Assembly: GCA_000230935.2 (NCBI GenBank) | Contig: AGIQ01000010.1 | Location: 1-64,000, forward strand | Direction: 5' to 3' | Origin: Mycolicibacterium rhodesiae JS60 | Lineage (GTDB): Bacteria; Actinomycetota; Actinomycetes; Mycobacteriales; Mycobacteriaceae | Length of the DNA stretch: 64,000 bases | Shown: in pieces, positions 60,493 to 64,000 of the stretch | Layout: each line of letters begins with the position of its first letter | Numbering within the stretch: the stretch's first letter is position 1 | The notes under the pieces: model-generated | Told to the model about the DNA's origin: nothing | The model's database searches: none | The model's input: only the letters and a program-made list of their open reading frames with translations | Translations under genes and position numbers: made by a program

Positions 60493-61374
60493 ATGAGCGT
60501 GAAGACTGCATCCGTGACCTCAATGTTGGCCTGCACGTCGGCGGCGTTGACCGTGGGCCTGCTCAGCACACCCTCGGCAGCAGCGGATGTGGAGACCACT
60601 ACGTTCGGTGATGACGCCGAGCTGGTGGACAACGGTGTCGTGCAGGCGTGGGTGGTCAGCGATCTGAGGCGCAGTGCTGATGTCATCGACTACCCGGTGC
60701 ACGGCACGCTGTGGGAGGCCACGGCCACCGGTGTGGCCGTCGCTGGAACGGTGACACCGGTAGTGTCCAATTTCAATGCACGAGCCGCCGACGGCGCGAC
60801 CTACCGGGTGTTGTTCGGAGCGGCCACACCGCTGGGCGTCAACCCCGCCACGCTCGCTGAGAGCCAGCACACGACGGGCAAGCTGTACTTTGACGTGACC
60901 GGGCCCGCGCCCGAGACTGTGGTGTACAACTCGTTTGGCACCGACCGAGCGGTGTGGCTCGCCCCGCCCCCGGCGGCCACCGGTGGCGGCCGGTGGAGCC
61001 CCCCAGCGGGCACGCAGCCCACGCCGGCGGCCACCGCGGGGGTCGACGGTGCGGACGTCGCCGAGATGCCGCCGCTGGACGCCGAAGGCGCTGGAGTCGA
61101 TGCCGGCGATACCGTGCCGACAGACACGCTACCCACCGGCAGCCAAGGAACCCCCGTCGAGGCGATGCCGACAGCGACAGGCGGCAGTCAGGGCACCCCG
61201 GTCGCCGAGGGCAGTCAGGGCACCCCCGTCGAGCCCAACGCTGCCCCCGTGAGCAGCGCCCCAGAAGCGGCGGCCACCGTGGCGACCCCACAGCCTGAGA
61301 CCGCACCTGCCGGCAGCCAAGGCACCCCCGCCACCGCGGCACCGACGACCACGGTGATCGCGCCGCCTAGCTGA
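60493..61374 (+). CDS. MPT63-like secreted protein with GSQGTP repeats
   Basis: The 293-residue protein has a signal peptide (about 1-31, ending AAAD) and an MPT63/MPB63-like beta-sandwich domain: TTTFGDDAEL, VVQAWVVSDLRRS, GTLWEATATG, YRVLFGAATP and GKLYFDVTG (about 35-165). The usual MPT63 is about 159 residues; here a Pro/Ala-rich tail adds 125 residues with four GSQGTP motifs. MPT63 is a major secreted mycobacterial antigen of unknown function. Start GTG or ATG 60493 is chosen because the signal peptide begins there. It is a plasmid-borne, extended form. Confidence 0.8.
   Translation: MSVKTASVTSMLACTSAALTVGLLSTPSAAADVETTTFGDDAELVDNGVVQAWVVSDLRRSADVIDYPVHGTLWEATATGVAVAGTVTPVVSNFNARAADGATYRVLFGAATPLGVNPATLAESQHTTGKLYFDVTGPAPETVVYNSFGTDRAVWLAPPPAATGGGRWSPPAGTQPTPAATAGVDGADVAEMPPLDAEGAGVDAGDTVPTDTLPTGSQGTPVEAMPTATGGSQGTPVAEGSQGTPVEPNAAPVSSAPEAAATVATPQPETAPAGSQGTPATAAPTTTVIAPPS
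61138..61335 (+). repeat. Four scattered GSQGTP-coding repeats
   Basis: The tail of the MPT63-like protein encodes GSQGTP four times, at about 61138-61155, 61180-61197, 61210-61227 and 61315-61332, mostly followed by Val. The DNA copies share the core GGCAGYCARGGMACCCC. They form a simple low-complexity array that may bind partners or vary in number. Confidence 0.7.
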
Positions 61375-61502
61375 CCTGCATTCCTGGCGCGATCGGCGCG
61401 ATAGCGGTCGTGACCCACTCTTCGGAGCTACCTCTCAAGTTGTCCACCGGCCCTCTGCCCGTTGGCATCTGGCGGACTGTGCCATGCGGATCTACCGGCT
61501 CC

Positions 61503-61763
61503 TTACCGGTCGGTGCGCGCGTGGAGAGACGTGATCGCACGATCAACGTCTCGTTTCATGGCGTCGATGGCGTTCTTGCTGGTGCCGATGCCAGCGAGCA
61601 CCGCTTGACGCGCTTCTCCTGCCTCGGGCGTGAGGGCGGATCCCACGGGAGTCCAGTCGGACTGGAGCCAGTCACGGGCGTCGCTGAGCGCCGCGCGGGC
61701 CGAGTCGAGGGCTGCCAGTGCGTTGCCGAAAAGCTCTGTACGGGTTGGCAGTTGGGTGCTCAT
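61503..61763 (-). CDS. Small helical hypothetical protein
   Basis: This 86-residue all-helical protein starts at ATG 61763, with GAGGA 7 bases upstream. It has two predicted helices and a WxxxDW turn (about 32-37). Size and helix-turn-helix shape resemble Esx-like proteins superficially, but no WxG is present and it lies far from the ESX genes. Function unknown. Confidence 0.5.
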   Translation of the reverse strand: MSTQLPTRTELFGNALAALDSARAALSDARDWLQSDWTPVGSALTPEAGEARQAVLAGIGTSKNAIDAMKRDVDRAITSLHARTDR

Positions 61764-61826
61764 TCGCGATCCTCACGTGGTTGGGTTGGCTGTCGATGGC
61801 TATATGCGGCCTCATCGGGGCGCCGG

Positions 61827-62411
61827 TCACGTTTCTGCGCTCGCTGCCGAGCGGGCACGCATCGCGTCGCGCCGCAGCGCGGCGGCCAAGTCGGTGTTGT
61901 CGGTGAGGTCGGCCACCGTTGTCAACGTCCGCGCGATCCGCGAGAACATTGCCGGGGCGGCGGCGATCGGGCCGCCCGTGTGTTCGGCTTGGACCAGACC
62001 GGCCAGCGACACCAGCTGTGCCGTCTCGTGGATGCGCGCGCGGCGGTCGGTGTCGTCGATCGCCGGGTAGCTTTCGAAGAAGAGCAGGGTTTCAGCGAGT
62101 CCGGCGACCAGGAGCCCGAAGCTGGCCACGCTGATATGTGCGCTGCGCGGAAGGCTGAACAGGTCGCGTCCGGGTTGCTCGGCGGCGAACGTGGACACTA
62201 GGCGGTCGGCCAGGGCGTCGAGGGCGGCGTCGTCAAGGTACGGTCGGGCGGTTCGGTCGGTGACTCCGAGGTGCGCGGCCGCAGTGGTATGGCGTTCGGC
62301 AAGAAAGGTTTCGGCGGCATCGACGGTCAGTGTCATGCCTCGCTCACCTACACGTGCTACCAGCGCGAGCGCCCGTTCGTGCAGCCAATCTGGTGCCGGA
62401 TCACTCACCAC
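61827..62411 (-). CDS. Hypothetical protein coupled to the large XRE gene
   Basis: This 194-residue helical protein starts at GTG 62411 (or GTG 62408), overlapping the upstream gene's end by about 11 bases. The middle part (AETFLAERHTTAAAHLGVTDRTARPYL) could be a helix-turn-helix, and a hydrophobic helix is at about 95-112. No family recognised. The overlap suggests that it works with the XRE protein upstream. Confidence 0.5.
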   Translation of the reverse strand: MVSDPAPDWLHERALALVARVGERGMTLTVDAAETFLAERHTTAAAHLGVTDRTARPYLDDAALDALADRLVSTFAAEQPGRDLFSLPRSAHISVASFGLLVAGLAETLLFFESYPAIDDTDRRARIHETAQLVSLAGLVQAEHTGGPIAAAPAMFSRIARTLTTVADLTDNTDLAAALRRDAMRARSAASAET

Positions 62412-63591
62412 CGTGATTCGCTCCCTCGTGGCGAAGGGAGGCTTCGGCCCGTTCCAGTAGGGTGCCCGGCATCGAATCGGGCGGGGGAGTCGCCGCGATT
62501 GCGGCGGCGACGGCGGTGTCGATTGCGCCCGTACTCCAACCCTGGGCCGGCGTTTCGGGTGCTTGATCCCACGGCGTGTCGAGGTCGACGGTCACGGTGA
62601 CCGGTACAGGCAGCTGGAGGGCGGCCAGCTGTGCTCGTACCGTATCCGCGAGGCGGTTCCCGTAGTCTGCGAGATCGGCCCGCTGCTGCGCTACCAGGCG
62701 ATCTTGGAGAACGCTTAGTGCTTCAATGGCGTCCTCTTGGGCTTGATCTTCGGCGCTAAGCGGTGTGGGGTTTTCTCGCTCGGCTGCCTGCCACGCTTCG
62801 ATCTCTTCAACGGTCGGCGGCGGTGGGGGGGAGCCGGGCCTGACCTCATATCCGAGGTCGATTGCCCACTGGTAGAGCTGCGTATCGGCATCACCGGAGT
62901 ACATGATGCCGGGGCGAATCGCGTTCACGCGACGTTCGATCTCGGCTTCGGCGGCGTCCATTTCCTCGAACTTGTCCGACGTATCGCTGTCGAAGAGGAT
63001 GCGTTCGGGGTTCAGGACGATGTTCACGGGTTCGGTGCGGTGGCGCCATAGATCCCATTCGTCGTGTCCGACCGCGGCACGCAGGGCGTCGCCGACCACG
63101 GAGGCCTCCCAGGACCCAGGACGACCGGCCAGGATCGTGTCGATGCCGCCGGCGTTGGCGGCTGCGCCGGCCAGGGCCTCGGTCACGAAGGCGGCCCAGT
63201 CGATCGGCAGCGCCGATCGTGGGTCGGGGTCGGGTTCCCATTGGCCTGAACTCGTTTGGCGCATGGGCTGATTCGTGAGTCGGCTGGCTTCGGTGAGCAC
63301 GCTGATCGCGTCGTGGAGCACTTCGTCGTGGGGCCGCGGGATGGCGGCCTGGGCGTCGGTGAGGTACCCAGTGTCGAACAGCGCGGCCGAGAGGACTTCG
63401 CGGTACGGGCGGCCGATGACACGCGCCACCGCAGCAAGATTCGCGCGGCTGGGTAACCCCTTGAGGCCGTGGCGGCGCCACTTGCCCAGTGCCTCGCGGC
63501 TGAATCCGATCCGCCGCGCGATCTCGGACTCACTGGTTCCATGCGTGCTGCGGTAGCGGTCGATGAGTTCGACGAGGCGAGGGGTTGTCAC
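62401..63591 (-). CDS. Large XRE/HTH protein
   Basis: The 396-residue product has an N-terminal helix-turn-helix (SESEIARRIGFSREALGKWRRHG, about residues 20-42) and a long helical body without enzyme motif, ending in a Pro/Ala-rich section. It could be a regulator of plasmid genes that senses a partner through its C-terminal part. The start GTG 63591 is favoured over an upstream frame because AATACT lies 7 bases before it with TTGACT 17 bp upstream: a strong leaderless promoter. The 3' end overlaps the next gene. Confidence 0.65.
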   Translation of the reverse strand: MTTPRLVELIDRYRSTHGTSESEIARRIGFSREALGKWRRHGLKGLPSRANLAAVARVIGRPYREVLSAALFDTGYLTDAQAAIPRPHDEVLHDAISVLTEASRLTNQPMRQTSSGQWEPDPDPRSALPIDWAAFVTEALAGAAANAGGIDTILAGRPGSWEASVVGDALRAAVGHDEWDLWRHRTEPVNIVLNPERILFDSDTSDKFEEMDAAEAEIERRVNAIRPGIMYSGDADTQLYQWAIDLGYEVRPGSPPPPPTVEEIEAWQAAERENPTPLSAEDQAQEDAIEALSVLQDRLVAQQRADLADYGNRLADTVRAQLAALQLPVPVTVTVDLDTPWDQAPETPAQGWSTGAIDTAVAAAIAATPPPDSMPGTLLERAEASLRHEGANHGGE

Positions 63592-63627
63592 GCCGCCAAG
63601 TATTCTGCGAAACTGTGAGATAGTCAA
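63592..63627 (-). promoter_or_regulatory. Strong leaderless promoter for the large XRE gene
   Basis: Minus strand: -35 TTGACT (63627-63622), 17-bp spacer, -10 AATACT (63604-63599), then 7 bases to the GTG. CAACTG occurs nearby several times and may be an operator half site. Confidence 0.75.
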
Positions 63628-63695
63628 CTGTCAGTATGCGCACCTGCCAACTGGGAGTTGACATAAGGTAGCTTATCGGCAATGCCGCTAGGGCT

Positions 63696-63739
63696 CATTA
63701 CGGCTTTACAGCATTACGGCGATGTGCGAGAATGGGGCT
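63696..63739 (+). promoter_or_regulatory. Leaderless promoter of the AbrB-type gene with direct repeats
   Basis: -35 TTTACA (63705-63710), a 17-bp spacer, -10 GAGAAT (63728-63733) and 6 bases to ATG 63740. Two copies of CATTACGGC (63696-63704 and 63712-63720) flank the -35. They are likely autoregulatory sites. Confidence 0.65.
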
Positions 63740-64000
63740 ATGTCGTTTCATGGCTTCGTTGCCGTCCAGGCCCGTGGTGTCGTCGCGTTGCCTGCCGAGG
63801 TGCGGCGGCGGCTGCACCTCGACGAGTCCGGTGCGCAGGTTGAGATCACTGAACGCGAGGACGGGGTTCTGGAGCTGCGGCCTGCGCTACCGATTCCGGC
63901 TGACCAACGATGGTTCTGGCAGGACCGTTGGCAGCGACGGGAGAAGGAAGTCGACGAGCACGTGGCGGCCGGGCGGGTCACCGTTCACGACGACGGCGAG
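63740..64000 (+). CDS. AbrB/SpoVT-type antitoxin-like protein, 3' truncated by the window
   Basis: The visible 87 residues show a swapped-hairpin N-terminus (VALPAEVRRRLHLDESGAQV then ITEREDGVLELRPAL), typical of AbrB/MazE-type antitoxins. An acidic/aromatic helical tail follows that would bind a toxin. No stop is reached at the window end. A toxin gene should follow. Start ATG fits the leaderless promoter. Confidence 0.75.
   Translation, partial: MSFHGFVAVQARGVVALPAEVRRRLHLDESGAQVEITEREDGVLELRPALPIPADQRWFWQDRWQRREKEVDEHVAAGRVTVHDDGE

Noticed and set aside
61503..61763. An additional Esx-like protein
   Set aside because: The size fits, but there is no WxG or YxxxD/E, no partner gene, and it is far from the ESX cluster.
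61410..62201. 263-codon plus-strand open frame
   Set aside because: It is antisense to two minus-strand genes with proper ribosome sites and has an Arg/Gly/Ser composition typical of shadow frames.
1..64000. CRISPR arrays, tRNA or rRNA genes
   Set aside because: No direct-repeat/spacer arrays and no cloverleaf or rRNA-like sequences were noticed.

Overview
The window is part of a mycobacterial conjugative plasmid, or a closely related integrated element. The evidence is high GC, GTG starts, leaderless promoters, PE/PPE genes and a complete type VII secretion (ESX) core next to actinobacterial conjugation genes and a MobF relaxase. This layout matches the pRAW-type plasmids that use an ESX-P system with a T4SS-like apparatus. 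No replication initiator was recognised and the first and last genes run off the ends, so the window is a fragment of a larger replicon.

Region 1 (1-17824) is the ESX locus, all on the plus strand: an M15-like peptidase end, eccB, eccCa, eccCb, PE, PPE, two Esx proteins, espG, an EspI/ParA-like ATPase, eccD, mycP, eccE and eccA. Many genes overlap by ATGA, GTGA or TGATG. EccC is split ahead of its first ATPase domain. The PE and Esx substrates have atypical motifs.

Region 2 (17841-33359) is the mating-pair apparatus: a small stand-alone copy of the domain lying between the Walker motifs of the coupling protein, the VirD4-like coupling protein itself, an IS200/IS605 remnant, membrane genes, a discoidin-like surface protein, a TcpC/VirB8-like protein, a VirB2-size two-helix protein, VirB4, a VirB6-like protein, a DUF1173-type protein and a tightly overlapped set of cytosolic genes. 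One of these is a full-length adenine methyltransferase look-alike that has lost both SAM-binding and catalytic motifs.

Region 3 (33360-44307) holds zinc-ribbon proteins, a type II restriction-modification pair, the TraA-like relaxase-helicase of about 1960 residues, a divergent coiled-coil/HTH gene (probable oriT region between them) and an HNH-like gene closed by a strong terminator.

Region 4 (44308-57679) is an accessory region of small, phage-like genes on mostly minus-strand operons: a C5-cytosine methyltransferase, a redoxin, zinc-ribbon proteins, two divergent PP-loop/PAPS-reductase-like proteins, an XRE regulator, a Fic toxin with its small antitoxin, an alpha/beta-hydrolase fused to half of a Dam-like methylase, and a nuclease lipoprotein. 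Repeated 18-bp dyads (GGRWGG-CTWWAG-CCWMCC) overlap the -35 regions of five promoters spread over 7 kb. They appear to form a plasmid-encoded regulon, probably run by the XRE protein.

Region 5 (57763-64000) has a membrane-anchored protein, MazEF, an MPT63-like secreted protein with GSQGTP repeats, a large XRE-type protein and an AbrB-type antitoxin cut by the window end. Several promoters here and in regions 1-3 are leaderless (-10 hexamer 6-8 nt before the start codon), which helped fix starts.
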